This document shows positions 8,659-17,647 of a DNA stretch of 64,000 bases, piece by piece; position 1 is the stretch's first letter, and every line of letters starts with the position of its first letter. Where the stretch lies: the NCBI RefSeq assembly GCF_024721305.1, contig NZ_JAMXOD010000010.1, forward strand, positions 1 to 64,000, given 5' to 3'. The notes under the pieces were generated by a model. The model was given only the letters and a program-made list of their open reading frames with translations. It searched no databases and was not told the DNA's origin. A program made the position numbers and the translations under genes. This stretch comes from Aequitasia blattaphilus. GTDB lineage: Bacteria; Bacillota; Clostridia; Lachnospirales; Lachnospiraceae.

Positions 8659-8701
8659 AAAAATTCCTCCTTTTACTCATTCGCTTTTAAGAATACAAAA
8701 A

Positions 8702-8730
8702 GCGCCAAACGAGATGTTCTCGTCGGCGCC
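8702..8730 (-). promoter_or_regulatory. Hairpin in the amt leader, possible attenuator
   Basis: On the minus strand GGCGCC-GACGAG-AACAT-CTCGTT-TGGCGC is followed by TTTTT, which has the form of an intrinsic terminator, placed between the promoter and the ribosome site of amt. It could terminate transcription early unless melted by a factor, or only protect the 5' end. No clear ANTAR double-hexaloop motif was found before it. Confidence 0.5.
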
Positions 8731-8743
8731 TTTGCTTGTCTGC

Positions 8744-8773
8744 ATTGTACGCTCAATTGCAAAAAGAAGTCAA
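8744..8773 (-). promoter_or_regulatory. Promoter of the amt-PII gene
   Basis: Minus-strand TTGACT (8768-8773) and TACAAT (8744-8749), 18 bp apart. Transcription would begin just before the leader hairpin. The rest of the 302-bp gap to the next gene (8774-8884) is AT-rich with nothing else recognised. Confidence 0.7.
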
Positions 8774-8884
8774 CAGAAAAATAGAAAATACAGAAAAATT
8801 TGGGAAATTAGTCATAAAAGAATGAAAAATAAAAAAAATATTGTTAAAAATTTATTTTCATAGCCTTAACTTTAGTAGGAGTCA

Positions 8885-8913
8885 TTGTTATTTTAAAAAT
8901 TTCTTGCTATAAT
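8885..8913 (+). promoter_or_regulatory. Promoter of the diguanylate cyclase gene
   Basis: TTGTTA (8885-8890) and a consensus TATAAT (8908-8913) at 17 bp spacing, 48 nt before the ATG at 8961. Confidence 0.7.
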
Positions 8914-8960
8914 TCGATTATGTGCTTTATTTAAAGAAGAAATGATTATGAGGTATAAAG

Positions 8961-10688
8961 ATGATTCAGAGTGAATTGAGACAATTTTATGGAAATATAA
9001 ATAAATCTGTTGTTGTAATACAGGATTATTCCAACCCTGTTATAGTATACGAGAATAAGAAAGCCTTGTTTTGGCTTAATCCATTTTGGAATATGGAGCA
9101 GGATTCCATAGATTTCTTTGAGTTCTTAGAAATGCCCCAAGATGAATATGATACATTTATAGAAATTCTCCAGAAAAGTGGAATGGTAGAAGATTTTCTT
9201 TCTAAAGTTACTGTGCAAGGGGAAAAGCAGGTACCAGTCGTAATTTCCGCTTCAGAAATTGAGCTGTCAGGCCAAAAGTATGGGGCACTTTTTTTTGATA
9301 CGGTTCATGATAAGAAAAGCGAGGAAGAGAGTAATGCCAAAGCGTTGCTTACAATCTCCAGTCTTTCTTATAAGTCGGAAAATATTGAAGAAGCCATTGA
9401 TAATGTTTTGGCTTTTTCCGGAAATTATGTGGATGTGGACCGGGCATACATATTTGAATCTGTCTCGGAAATATCAACATCAAATACGTATGAATGGTGT
9501 TCGGTGGGAACAAAGCCATCTATTTCCGAATTGAAAAATCTTCCAAAAGACGAATACAGTTATGAACAGATTGTTTGGGGAGGAATGGCAATTACCGATG
9601 ATATCCGTACCATGTCTGAAGAGGACCGTGCAATTTTAGAACCTCAAGGGATTAAGGCGTTGGCTATTATTCCAATGTTCTCAGCAGGAAAACCATTGGG
9701 CTACGTAGGCTTTGATGATTGCCATAAGTACCGGAAATGGACACAGAGTGAAATTGACTTTCTAAATGAATTATCAAGTATGCTTGCCTCTATGCTGGTA
9801 CAAAGAGACCTGCAAAAAAGCTTGATATTTAGCAGGGATATATTTGAAACTGTTACGGATAGCACAGATACCTTGATATATGTTTCCGATATTGATACCC
9901 ATGAGCTTTTATTTGTTAACAGCAATATGGCATCTTCTGTAGGAATAGAAAAAGATAAGTTGATTGGAATGAAATGCTGGGAAGTTCTTCAAGCAGGAAG
10001 TAAGGGACCTTGCAGTTTTTGCCCTCTTAAGAAAATGTATGACGAAGAGGGAAATCAAATTAAAGACTATTACCGTTGGGAATTTAGAAATACGATTAAC
10101 GGGAAATGGTATTTAATCCGAGATCAAATTATAAAGTGGACAGATGGAAGAGATGTGCATATTGAGACGGCTACAGAGATTACGAACCGTAAAGAGTATG
10201 AAAGCCATCTGGAATACATTGCATCTACGGATATTATGACGGGTGCTTATACAAGAGAATGGGGAAGAAAAATCCTGGAAAACATCTTGAGTGTGAAAGA
10301 CAGAGCCCAGGAAAATTCTCTTATTTTCATTGACCTTGATGGATTAAAGACAATCAATGACCGCTATGGACATACAGACGGTGATTTTATGATTATTAAA
10401 ACCTTGGAGATTATAAAAAGCAACATCAGAAAAAGCGATTTAATATGCAGATGGGGCGGAGACGAATTCATAATGATTATTCGTGGCGGAATTCAAGAAT
10501 GTGAAATTGTTATGCAGAAGATTAAAGAGTCTCTAAAAGAATATAATGAAAAGCGTGAAATTCCATTTCATTTAGATTTTAGCTATGGAATTGAAGAAAT
10601 TAACTCTGCTACCAATGTTACGATTGATGAGTTAATAAAAAATGCGGATCAAAAAATGTACGAGCAAAAAAACAAAAAACAGAAATAA
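8961..10688 (+). CDS. Diguanylate cyclase with GAF and PAS sensor domains
   Basis: 575 residues, no membrane segment, so a cytoplasmic sensor. The order is an N-terminal PAS-like region (1-110), a GAF domain (about 125-275, ending in LASMLVQRDLQ), a PAS domain (about 285-405) with a Cys-rich stretch GPCSFCPL, then a GGDEF domain (about 410-572). The catalytic GGDEF is intact at 499-503 and an RxxD inhibitory site (RKSD) lies five residues before it, so it should make c-di-GMP with product feedback. The next gene, a phosphodiesterase-type protein, starts 23 nt later. Making and degrading enzymes in one operon suggests balanced local c-di-GMP control. Confidence 0.9.
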   Translation: MIQSELRQFYGNINKSVVVIQDYSNPVIVYENKKALFWLNPFWNMEQDSIDFFEFLEMPQDEYDTFIEILQKSGMVEDFLSKVTVQGEKQVPVVISASEIELSGQKYGALFFDTVHDKKSEEESNAKALLTISSLSYKSENIEEAIDNVLAFSGNYVDVDRAYIFESVSEISTSNTYEWCSVGTKPSISELKNLPKDEYSYEQIVWGGMAITDDIRTMSEEDRAILEPQGIKALAIIPMFSAGKPLGYVGFDDCHKYRKWTQSEIDFLNELSSMLASMLVQRDLQKSLIFSRDIFETVTDSTDTLIYVSDIDTHELLFVNSNMASSVGIEKDKLIGMKCWEVLQAGSKGPCSFCPLKKMYDEEGNQIKDYYRWEFRNTINGKWYLIRDQIIKWTDGRDVHIETATEITNRKEYESHLEYIASTDIMTGAYTREWGRKILENILSVKDRAQENSLIFIDLDGLKTINDRYGHTDGDFMIIKTLEIIKSNIRKSDLICRWGGDEFIMIIRGGIQECEIVMQKIKESLKEYNEKREIPFHLDFSYGIEEINSATNVTIDELIKNADQKMYEQKNKKQK

Positions 10689-10711
10689 AAAATGCTTTAT
10701 CGGGGGATAGA

Positions 10712-12757
10712 ATGAAAGATAGAATTAACGTTCTGGCAAAGGCAATAAAAGTGGAGAATATCCAGAAGCTACAAGATACATTTATTACACTTTTTCAGGT
10801 ACCCATTACTCTTTTGGATGTAAAGGGCACCTCAATCACAGAGAATACCATCGAGGAAATTGTACCGAAAAAAGAAGTGCTTGAGCTGGTGAACCGTAAT
10901 CAGAAAACTCTTTTAGAGGCGAGAAAAGAATTGCCGGAAAGAGGCATTGTAACGGAGACATTACCGCTTATTTTAAAAAATCATCTTTTAGGGAGCTGGG
11001 CCTTCGTATATCCTATGCATGATAATAAAAGAGAAGATTTTATACAGTATTTAAGGTCGGCAAATCAAGTATTGGAAGTGACCTTGGAAAACAATAAAAA
11101 TATTTATGATATTTTCGATGATTTCATTAATCTAACCAACGCAAACATGGTTTTAACGGACTATGAAAGCGGTAAGATTATTATGTGCAATGATCAGTAC
11201 AGAGAAAGTTTGCAAAACTATGAAAAGATATCCGTATCGGAGAACACTTCAATCTATGATTTTGAGATTGAGTTTATACCGAAAGAAATACGGGAGGCAT
11301 TACGTGGGGAAGAGGAGCAGAACAAACAATCATATACATGGGAAATCTATGTAGAGAGATTGAGTAAATGGTTTGAGTTTGTCAGCAGGTCAATTAACTG
11401 GATGGACGGACGTCTTGCAATTCTCACGACCTTTGCTGACATTACAGAAAAGAAAAATGAAGAAGAGCGGATACACTACTTAGCATATAATGATAAAAGA
11501 CTTGGAATACCAAATGGTATTAAGCTTTTTGAAGACATTCAAAATTTAGGAATCAATTCTCACTATATGATATGCTTTAACGTACAAGGCCTTCGTAAAG
11601 TAAATAACCTGTACGGCAGGGAGTCAGGGGATAAGCTGCTGAAAAACATTGTAACATGGATTTCTAAGGTTCTAAACTTCAGATATCCGATTTACCGTAT
11701 TGAGAAGGACGACTTTGTTGTTTTTGCCGACAATTCATCAGAGCTTGAGACGATGAATGTAGCAAGATTTTTACATAACCGTTTTGAACAGCCCTGGGAC
11801 ATTGACTTAGACGAGGTTTTTCAGGAAATATTTGTAGGTGTTCATATGGGTGTAATCGAAGTGGATAATTCCATGGAAAGCTATGAACGTATGCAAAATG
11901 TAATTGATAAGGTGATGACTTATGCAAGAAAAGAAAATCGCCTGATTCTTTTTGATGAAAGAATTAATGAAGAGCTGAAAGAGCTTTTGAAATTTGAAGA
12001 AGATTTGAAATTTTGTGTCTTAAACAACATGAATGGATTTTCCTTGAACTTTCAACCGATTGTAGAGGCAGCGACAGGTCGTTGGATAGGATGTGAAGCC
12101 TTATGTCGTTGGAATCGCCCCGAATTTGGGCCGGTACGCCCAGACTTATTCATTCTTGAAGCGGAAAAGCTAGGTTTGATTAATATTCTGACAAAATGGG
12201 TGTTAACAGAAGCGATTCGAAATGTAAAAGAGTGGGAGTTGGATAAGTGTGAACGTTTTATGCTTGACGTAAACCTTTCACCGATTCAGCTTAGAGACAG
12301 GGAGCTGGTAGGCTTAATTCGGGAAGTATTGAATTACTATAATTATCCGGCAGAAAAGCTGAGTCTTGAAATTACGGAAAGTGCAGAGGTTCATTTTGAT
12401 GAGAAGACGTTAAAACAACTGGATTATATACGGGAAACGGGAATTTCTCTTTCTCTGGATGATTTTGGAATTGGATATGCAACATTTTCAAATTTACGGG
12501 TTCTTCCAGTTGATGTGTTGAAAACAGACCGGTCTTTCATGATGGGAATTGAGGAAGATGAATATCTGCAATACATGATGAAGGTTATGGTCGAGTTTGC
12601 ACATGCAGCGGATATAGAAGTCATTGCAGAAGGTGTAGAGACGGAGGAGCAGCTAAATATTCTAAAAGAAAATGGGGTTGGTATGATTCAGGGATATTAT
12701 TTTTCCAGACCATTGCCTACGGATCTCATGGAAGAGAATTTACATAAGTTTCAATAA
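10712..12757 (+). CDS. c-di-GMP phosphodiesterase (degenerate GGDEF plus EAL) with PocR-like sensor domain
   Basis: 681 residues. The N-terminal ~130 residues look like a PocR-type ligand-binding domain (IQKLQDTFITLFQVPITLLD), followed by a PAS domain (about 135-250), a GGDEF-fold domain (about 255-420) and an EAL domain (about 430-678). The GGDEF signature is replaced by EKDDF, so cyclase activity is unlikely; such domains often bind GTP as regulators. The EAL domain keeps its catalytic set: EAL at 462-464, NLSP, EITE, DDFG, KTDRS, AEGVE and QGYYF. It should therefore cut c-di-GMP. Transcribed with the cyclase upstream and ended by the hairpin at 12765. Confidence 0.9.
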   Translation: MKDRINVLAKAIKVENIQKLQDTFITLFQVPITLLDVKGTSITENTIEEIVPKKEVLELVNRNQKTLLEARKELPERGIVTETLPLILKNHLLGSWAFVYPMHDNKREDFIQYLRSANQVLEVTLENNKNIYDIFDDFINLTNANMVLTDYESGKIIMCNDQYRESLQNYEKISVSENTSIYDFEIEFIPKEIREALRGEEEQNKQSYTWEIYVERLSKWFEFVSRSINWMDGRLAILTTFADITEKKNEEERIHYLAYNDKRLGIPNGIKLFEDIQNLGINSHYMICFNVQGLRKVNNLYGRESGDKLLKNIVTWISKVLNFRYPIYRIEKDDFVVFADNSSELETMNVARFLHNRFEQPWDIDLDEVFQEIFVGVHMGVIEVDNSMESYERMQNVIDKVMTYARKENRLILFDERINEELKELLKFEEDLKFCVLNNMNGFSLNFQPIVEAATGRWIGCEALCRWNRPEFGPVRPDLFILEAEKLGLINILTKWVLTEAIRNVKEWELDKCERFMLDVNLSPIQLRDRELVGLIREVLNYYNYPAEKLSLEITESAEVHFDEKTLKQLDYIRETGISLSLDDFGIGYATFSNLRVLPVDVLKTDRSFMMGIEEDEYLQYMMKVMVEFAHAADIEVIAEGVETEEQLNILKENGVGMIQGYYFSRPLPTDLMEENLHKFQ

Positions 12758-12764
12758 AAAAAGT

Positions 12765-12812
12765 GGTTGTCGCATTAGCTAAAATAAATTTAGTTAGGCG
12801 ACAGCCTCTTTT
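12765..12812. terminator. Bidirectional terminator between the c-di-GMP genes and the pilus-like operon
   Basis: GGTTGTCGC / GCGACAGCC outer stem with an inner TAGCTAAA / TTTAGTTA stem, A-rich on one side and TCTTTT on the other, between convergent genes. Confidence 0.8.
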
Positions 12813-13866
12813 ATAGTTTTCGTGAAATCATATCTGGGTTTGTAGAATACTTTATTGCATTTTCTTTTGTAATAATGCCTGACTGATAAAGCTTTAGCAG
12901 GCTATTATCCATAGATATTAAATCACCACTTGTGGAAGAATAAATCAACCCATCGATTTGTGGAATCTTATTTTCCCGAATCATATTTCGAATAGCAGGT
13001 GTTACGGTCATTACTTCAAAGGCAGGAATCATACGGTTATCAACAGTAGGAACCAATTGCTGGGTAATGACACCTTGAAGTACCATGGAAAGTTGAACTG
13101 CAATTTGCCTTTGCTGACTGGATGGAAATACATCGATGATACGATCGATTGTATTTGCACTCCCAAGAGTATGTAAGGTGGAGAAAATCAGATGACCTGT
13201 TTCGGCAGCAGTCATAGCCACTTGTATGGTTTCATAATCTCGCATTTCTCCAAGAAGAATAACATCAGGACTTTGACGAAGAGAAGCACGAAGAGCGGTT
13301 ACATAGCTCTCTGTATCATCATGGATTTCCCTTTGACTTACAATACTTTTATTGTGACGATGCAGATATTCCAAAGGATCTTCAAGGGTAATGATGTGTT
13401 TCTCTTTTGTCTTATTGATATCATCAATCATACATGCTAATGTGGTGGATTTCCCACTTCCAGCAGGTCCAGTCACAAGAACAAGCCCTTTGGAAAACTG
13501 ATCCATTTTCATAACAAAATCCGGTATTGCAAGGTCAGATGGACTGGGCAGTGAAAAGGAAATTGCCCGAATGACAGCAGATACGGCACCTCTTTGTTTA
13601 TAAGTGTTTACGCGAAAACGAGACAGACCGCGAATTGCAAAGGAGAAGTCATCATCTCCTTTGCCGTAGAGTCTTGAGCTGTCGCGATTACCTGCGGCAT
13701 CATAAATCTGGTGAATCAATTCCTTTGTATCCTCAGAGGATAAGAAGTCCTCTCCTAATTTGCGTAGGGTATTATTTACTCGAATCGAAGGAGGAAGTCC
13801 TGCGACAATAAATAAATCACTGGCCTCCTGACGAATCATTTCTTCAAATAATGTCTGTACATTCAT
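12811..13866 (-). CDS. pilT: Type IV pilus retraction-type ATPase PilT
   Basis: 351 residues, the usual PilT length. Walker A GPAGSGKST (133-141), Asp box ITLEDPLEY (159-167), Walker B DVILLGEMRD (201-210), His box TGHLIFSTLHT (223-233), and the C-terminal AIRNMIRE helix known from PilT retraction motors. It would use ATP to pull pilin subunits back into the membrane. It is the last gene of a six- to seven-gene minus-strand run with pilin-like proteins and a PilC/GspF platform. No PilB extension ATPase or PilD peptidase is in the window, so either they lie elsewhere or this ATPase is the only motor of a reduced system. Confidence 0.9.
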   Translation of the reverse strand: MNVQTLFEEMIRQEASDLFIVAGLPPSIRVNNTLRKLGEDFLSSEDTKELIHQIYDAAGNRDSSRLYGKGDDDFSFAIRGLSRFRVNTYKQRGAVSAVIRAISFSLPSPSDLAIPDFVMKMDQFSKGLVLVTGPAGSGKSTTLACMIDDINKTKEKHIITLEDPLEYLHRHNKSIVSQREIHDDTESYVTALRASLRQSPDVILLGEMRDYETIQVAMTAAETGHLIFSTLHTLGSANTIDRIIDVFPSSQQRQIAVQLSMVLQGVITQQLVPTVDNRMIPAFEVMTVTPAIRNMIRENKIPQIDGLIYSSTSGDLISMDNSLLKLYQSGIITKENAIKYSTNPDMISRKL

Positions 13867-13881
13867 TGTGTTGTTATCCTC

Positions 13882-14319
13882 CTATAGCAGGTCATAAGTA
13901 TCATCCCCGGCCCATTCTTCTGTTGGGGTCTCTTCCCAGCTGGTTATTTTGCAGATTTGATTTTTAATCGTAATGGAAACAGATAAATCATTTTCAGGGT
14001 TTATTTTTTGGGTGAAGCTTACATAAATAGTTTCGGAATCTGTTTCAAGTAATAAGTCCTCTATTGAAGAAAGTTGAGTCACCGTTTCTTTGAAAGAGTT
14101 ATTTTTTGCAATATTATTAATGTTTTTTAATTGTTCGTTCACCTTCATGCTAGCCGTATAATAGGCTTGATTGTGTTGGGCTACTTTTTTACTTAAGGTA
14201 TGATCCCTGGAAGCGGTAGCCAGAGAAAGAGTCGAAAGTATGACGAGACACAATACAATAAAAATCATGAGCAAAGATACGGTTCCAATATTGGTGATAG
14301 GTCCATTTTTCTTTCGCAT
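13882..14319 (-). CDS. Pilus-operon membrane-anchored protein, unknown
   Basis: 145 residues. A short basic start is followed by one membrane helix (about 13-33, VSLLMIFIVLCLVILSTLSLA) and an extracytoplasmic tail rich in Ser, Asn and Gln. The helix-then-coil plan (KKVAQHNQAYYTASMKVNEQL) is that of a minor pseudopilin, although no clear prepilin peptidase site (G-FxxxE) is seen. The gene lies 15 nt before pilT and 13 nt after the previous pilin-like gene, so it is part of the operon. Function unknown. Confidence 0.65.
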   Translation of the reverse strand: MRKKNGPITNIGTVSLLMIFIVLCLVILSTLSLATASRDHTLSKKVAQHNQAYYTASMKVNEQLKNINNIAKNNSFKETVTQLSSIEDLLLETDSETIYVSFTQKINPENDLSVSITIKNQICKITSWEETPTEEWAGDDTYDLL

Positions 14320-14332
14320 AGGTCATTTCCTT

Positions 14333-14761
14333 TCACATGGTAAGAGGGTTTGTGGAGACTGTCACTTCATAGAGCGGTGATACGGAGTCTTCCCTCGTAA
14401 ATACAATTGTGAATAAGCCTTCCTGTTTTTGGTCTTCACGGATGAGCACTCGGTAGTAATAATCCTCTTTATCACAGAGGTTGTGCTCTTCATCAAAGTA
14501 TATCATATAGTTCTCTTTTTCTTGGACAAGAGTCTCATAATAAGGAGAAAGAGCCTCTGAAACATTGGAATTTTCAGAGAGCAAATCTGCAATAGAGGAG
14601 ACTTGTGTGACTGCATAATCCAAAGCCTGACTTGTTTGACTAATGGTATAGGCCTTTACAAAGAGCTGTATACAAATAGCAGATGAAAGAGCAAAAAAAG
14701 TAAAGGATATTATAATCTCCATCAAAAGAATCAGGGATCGAGAGGTATAGGTTTTTTTCAT
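14333..14761 (-). CDS. Pilin-like (minor pseudopilin) protein
   Basis: 142 residues. The N-terminus SRSLILLMEIIISFTFFALSS has the form of a type IV pilin helix, with the acidic residue (Glu15) inside the hydrophobic stretch and a following coil (KAYTISQTSQALDYAVTQ). The rest is a small soluble head with a FTREDS/VSTNPL end. The glycine usually found before the cleavage point is not obvious, so processing by a prepilin peptidase is uncertain. It overlaps the upstream gene by 4 nt. Confidence 0.65.
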   Translation of the reverse strand: MKKTYTSRSLILLMEIIISFTFFALSSAICIQLFVKAYTISQTSQALDYAVTQVSSIADLLSENSNVSEALSPYYETLVQEKENYMIYFDEEHNLCDKEDYYYRVLIREDQKQEGLFTIVFTREDSVSPLYEVTVSTNPLTM

Positions 14762-15240
14762 CGCTCGCTCCTTTCTGATACAATCAGAGAGGATTTTACA
14801 CCTCTTTTATCCGTTGCAGTAAATTGAAATAAAGAGGAGCTGAGTTTTTTGATTTCAAAATTCTCCATCTGAATAATATTTGTTCCATCATCTAAACTAA
14901 AATCAGTACCATCTACAAGGAATAATTCTTTCATATAGTCTTCGTGATAGTAGATATAGGTTACTGTTTGAGGTGTCGTGTCCTTGTGCTCAATGGTGAG
15001 ACAGGAGATTCCGTCGATTTCTTGTACGGATACAGCACCAGAAGAATCATTGTGACGGATTTTTGTTTGTATGTAAGACAATGAAGTTCTGCTGGTATCC
15101 CGGGATTGAATTTTTGTGTTTGTTCTTTGGTAAAAATCAGATGAAATCAAAAGAATTACGACACAAGAAGCTACAAAACCAAAAAGTAAAGCCAAAGGAA
15201 ATATAAAATCAATAACGTGACGATTAAATTTTCTGCTCAT
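14758..15240 (-). CDS. Pilin-like membrane protein, DUF4860-like
   Basis: 160 residues with one N-terminal membrane helix (about 10-33) and a C-terminal beta-rich domain (SYIQTKIRHNDSSGAVSVQEIDGISCLTIE, YIYYHEDYMKELF). This matches what I recall of the clostridial DUF4860 family, which is found in pilus-like operons. The domain probably packs outside the membrane as a minor pilin. It overlaps the next pilin-like gene by 4 nt. Exact role unknown. Confidence 0.65.
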   Translation of the reverse strand: MSRKFNRHVIDFIFPLALLFGFVASCVVILLISSDFYQRTNTKIQSRDTSRTSLSYIQTKIRHNDSSGAVSVQEIDGISCLTIEHKDTTPQTVTYIYYHEDYMKELFLVDGTDFSLDDGTNIIQMENFEIKKLSSSLFQFTATDKRGVKSSLIVSERSER

Positions 15241-15241
15241 A

Positions 15242-15577
15242 TTACTCTACCTCCTTGGTCAATACTGTGATTTTAGGTAGAATATTTTGAGCCATCACCT
15301 GATAGTGGACAACAAAACGGCTCTCATCATAGGTGATGTTATATTGATCTTTCAGGTATTGGAGATCCTGTGGATAAGAACCCTCAATCGCGTAACACTG
15401 TGTGGTGGCACGAGAAATAGCCTGATAAAGTGTATCCAGTTCTTCTGTTGAACTACGAGAAGAAGCAGAGCTAATCAGGTAAATAAATCCTCCTGTAATC
15501 ATTATAAATAGAAGGAGAGAGATTATGAGATTGCGATACGAATTTGTGGTCTTTTCTGAAACAAATCTCTGGGTCAT
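15242..15577 (-). CDS. Small pilin-like protein of the pilus operon
   Basis: 111 residues. After a polar start comes one membrane helix (about 15-34, LIISLLLFIMITGGFIYLIS). The tail has AISRATTQCYAIEGSYPQDLQYLKDQY, a pattern close to the start of type II secretion pseudopilin heads (ALLQCYALEGSYP), which supports assignment as the main or a minor pilin. It sits between the PilC-like gene (18 nt gap) and the DUF4860-like gene (1 nt gap). Confidence 0.65.
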   Translation of the reverse strand: MTQRFVSEKTTNSYRNLIISLLLFIMITGGFIYLISSASSRSSTEELDTLYQAISRATTQCYAIEGSYPQDLQYLKDQYNITYDESRFVVHYQVMAQNILPKITVLTKEVE

Positions 15578-15595
15578 TTTAAGCCTTTCCTTATC

Positions 15596-16642
15596 TTAAA
15601 TACTGGATAGAATCCCTAAAAGCGGTAACATAACAGAAAGTAAAATCACGCCTACAATTAGAGAGAGAACAATAACAAGGCTTGGTTCAATTGCAGCGAT
15701 TAAGCCGGTAAGCTTTACATCGACTTCGTCATTGTACTTTTCTGCCACATCATTCATGGTGTCATCTAAAGAACCGGTTTTTGATGCGATGGATGTCATT
15801 TTTGCATACAGGCCGGTGAATATATGGGAGCTGAGAAGGGCTTTTGAGAGCTCTTCTCCGTTTTTTACACGTTGGATACAGTCTGCTATTTTCTTTGAAA
15901 AATCAGGATTTTCCATCAGTTTTTCTGTCATCTCAAGAGATTCCTCCGGGCTTAATCCACTGCTTAAAGTTAAATACATACCACTTGCAAAACGTCCTGC
16001 AGCAATTTGATTTGAGATGTTTTTGAAAAAGGGAAGCTTGCGGGTGAGAGTACGAATCGACTGTTGTCCTTTTTGGGTTTTTGCAAAATAAAGAATCACT
16101 AAAACGAGGAGGATAACAATGCCAATTAGTACAAAGCCGTAACGATTAATCCCAAGGCCTAAATCTAGAAAAGCCTTGGATATACCGGTTAGTTCACTGC
16201 CCAACTGTTTGAAAACCTGATTGAATATGGGCATTACTTTTGTAATTAACAATAGAATTACTACAGTGAGCATCACGACCATAATCAAGGGATAAGTAAT
16301 TGCGTGGCGAATCGATAATGTGAGAGAGGCTTCACGCTCATAATGCTTGCCAAGTGCTCCAAATACACTGTCAAGGGTACCGGTCATTTCACCGATTTCA
16401 ACCATTTGCAACATATAATGAGGAAAAGCTTTCGTACTCTTTAGAGCTGTATAAAGGCTGCCGCTTTCTTCTAAATTTTTTTGAATGTGTAAGAGAAGAG
16501 GCTTCTCAGAGGGATGGGCACTTTCTTCTAATAAAAGAGATATTCCCTCAATGCTGGAAATTCCAGCACCTAAGATCATACTCATCTGAGAACAAAATGC
16601 GGATAACTCCATATTTGATAATGGGACAAGCTGTTGCTTCAT
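15596..16642 (-). CDS. pilC: PilC/GspF inner-membrane platform protein
   Basis: 348 residues with two repeated T2SSF domains (about 10-130 and 210-335), each with the LGxG / ExxGxL pattern (FCSQMSMILGAGISSIEGISLL and VEIGEMTGTLDSVF; ASKTGSLDDTMNDVAEKY) and three membrane segments (about 110-135, 165-187, 320-345). The platform recruits the ATPase and guides pilin into the fibre. It is slightly shorter than typical PilC (~400), mostly at the N-terminus. Co-transcribed with pilin-like genes and pilT. Confidence 0.85.
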   Translation of the reverse strand: MKQQLVPLSNMELSAFCSQMSMILGAGISSIEGISLLLEESAHPSEKPLLLHIQKNLEESGSLYTALKSTKAFPHYMLQMVEIGEMTGTLDSVFGALGKHYEREASLTLSIRHAITYPLIMVVMLTVVILLLITKVMPIFNQVFKQLGSELTGISKAFLDLGLGINRYGFVLIGIVILLVLVILYFAKTQKGQQSIRTLTRKLPFFKNISNQIAAGRFASGMYLTLSSGLSPEESLEMTEKLMENPDFSKKIADCIQRVKNGEELSKALLSSHIFTGLYAKMTSIASKTGSLDDTMNDVAEKYNDEVDVKLTGLIAAIEPSLVIVLSLIVGVILLSVMLPLLGILSSI

Positions 16643-16656
16643 AATAGCTCCTTTCG

Positions 16657-17610
16657 CTAGTAGATATATTCCGTATTGTAATTACTACTGTCACCGATAT
16701 ATTTTTTTAAGCTTTCGTTCTTACTGTTGGCGGCAAAGGTAGGATCCATCATGGTCCAAGACTGACCATCAAATTCAATGATTTTATCGATCCATCCTAC
16801 ATCTGTTATATAGGTGCTAATCCATGCATGGTAAACGGTACTGGCATATCCTGTTTCTAATTTTGTGGGAATACCTTGTGTACGTAGCATTGCTGCCATA
16901 AGGGCGGCATAGTCAAAACAGATCCCTTTTTTTGTTGTTAATGTATCATCAAGATTTGGTAAGTATCCATAGACTACAGATTCAGCCTTCTGTTTATCAT
17001 AGTCAATATTTTTAATGATGTAATGGTAAACGGCAGCAACTGCATCCAAATCATTTTTTGCACTGGAAACTTCCTTTTTTGCAACCTCGACTGCTTGTGT
17101 TTCCGCGGTGAAGTTTACATACTGGCTTGGATAGAGAAAGGGGAGAAACTCGTCTGCAAGGGTAACTTCAATGTCTTGTACGAAAGATATTGCATAGGTT
17201 TTCCCTTCAATGTTTTCCAAGAGCTTTAATTTATAGGCACCATTTCCGTCAGGTAAGGGAAAGGCTTCATATACGTTTTTATTTTGTATTGCATAAGTAT
17301 AGACAAGACCAGAGGGGGTTTCAACCTGCATTCTTACCGTATCATTGTCACCTCTGTACTCTAACATAAAGTAGCCCTGATCGGTGTGAGAGACATCAAA
17401 GGTGAGAATGTCGTTGCCGTAAACAACTTCTCCGCTGGCGCTGGTTTGTAGTACCTTTGGTGTGGAATCACGTAAGGCTGCATTTTCATCAGGTGCTTTT
17501 TCTTTTGTTGCTTTTGTTTCCTTTGCAACACTTTCTTCTTCGCCACAACCAGAAAAAAAGGCACAACAAAACACAATCAATAGAACGGATATTATTGATT
17601 TTATATGCAT
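16657..17610 (-). CDS. Transglutaminase-like lipoprotein
   Basis: 317 residues from the ATG at 17610, with GGAGG 7 nt before it; a GTG three bases upstream is the alternative. Signal peptide with a lipobox (AFFSGC). The C-terminal half is a transglutaminase/cysteine protease fold with the triad Cys in GICFDYAALMAAML, His in YHAWIST and Asp in MMDPTF. The N-terminal half (about 45-165) is a beta domain. These proteins may cut or crosslink surface proteins or peptidoglycan peptides. It heads the pilus-like operon (14 nt before pilC), so it may act on the fibre or cell wall; that is inference. Confidence 0.8.
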   Translation of the reverse strand: MHIKSIISVLLIVFCCAFFSGCGEEESVAKETKATKEKAPDENAALRDSTPKVLQTSASGEVVYGNDILTFDVSHTDQGYFMLEYRGDNDTVRMQVETPSGLVYTYAIQNKNVYEAFPLPDGNGAYKLKLLENIEGKTYAISFVQDIEVTLADEFLPFLYPSQYVNFTAETQAVEVAKKEVSSAKNDLDAVAAVYHYIIKNIDYDKQKAESVVYGYLPNLDDTLTTKKGICFDYAALMAAMLRTQGIPTKLETGYASTVYHAWISTYITDVGWIDKIIEFDGQSWTMMDPTFAANSKNESLKKYIGDSSNYNTEYIY

Positions 17611-17647
17611 CACTGTACCTCCTTATTAGTTCCCCATTTTGCTTATC

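Noticed and set aside
8702-8760. ANTAR-type antitermination motif in the amt leader
   Set aside because: The only candidate first hexaloop (TGC-AGACAA-GCA) overlaps the -10 and would not be transcribed; the main stem has a 5-nt loop, not 6.
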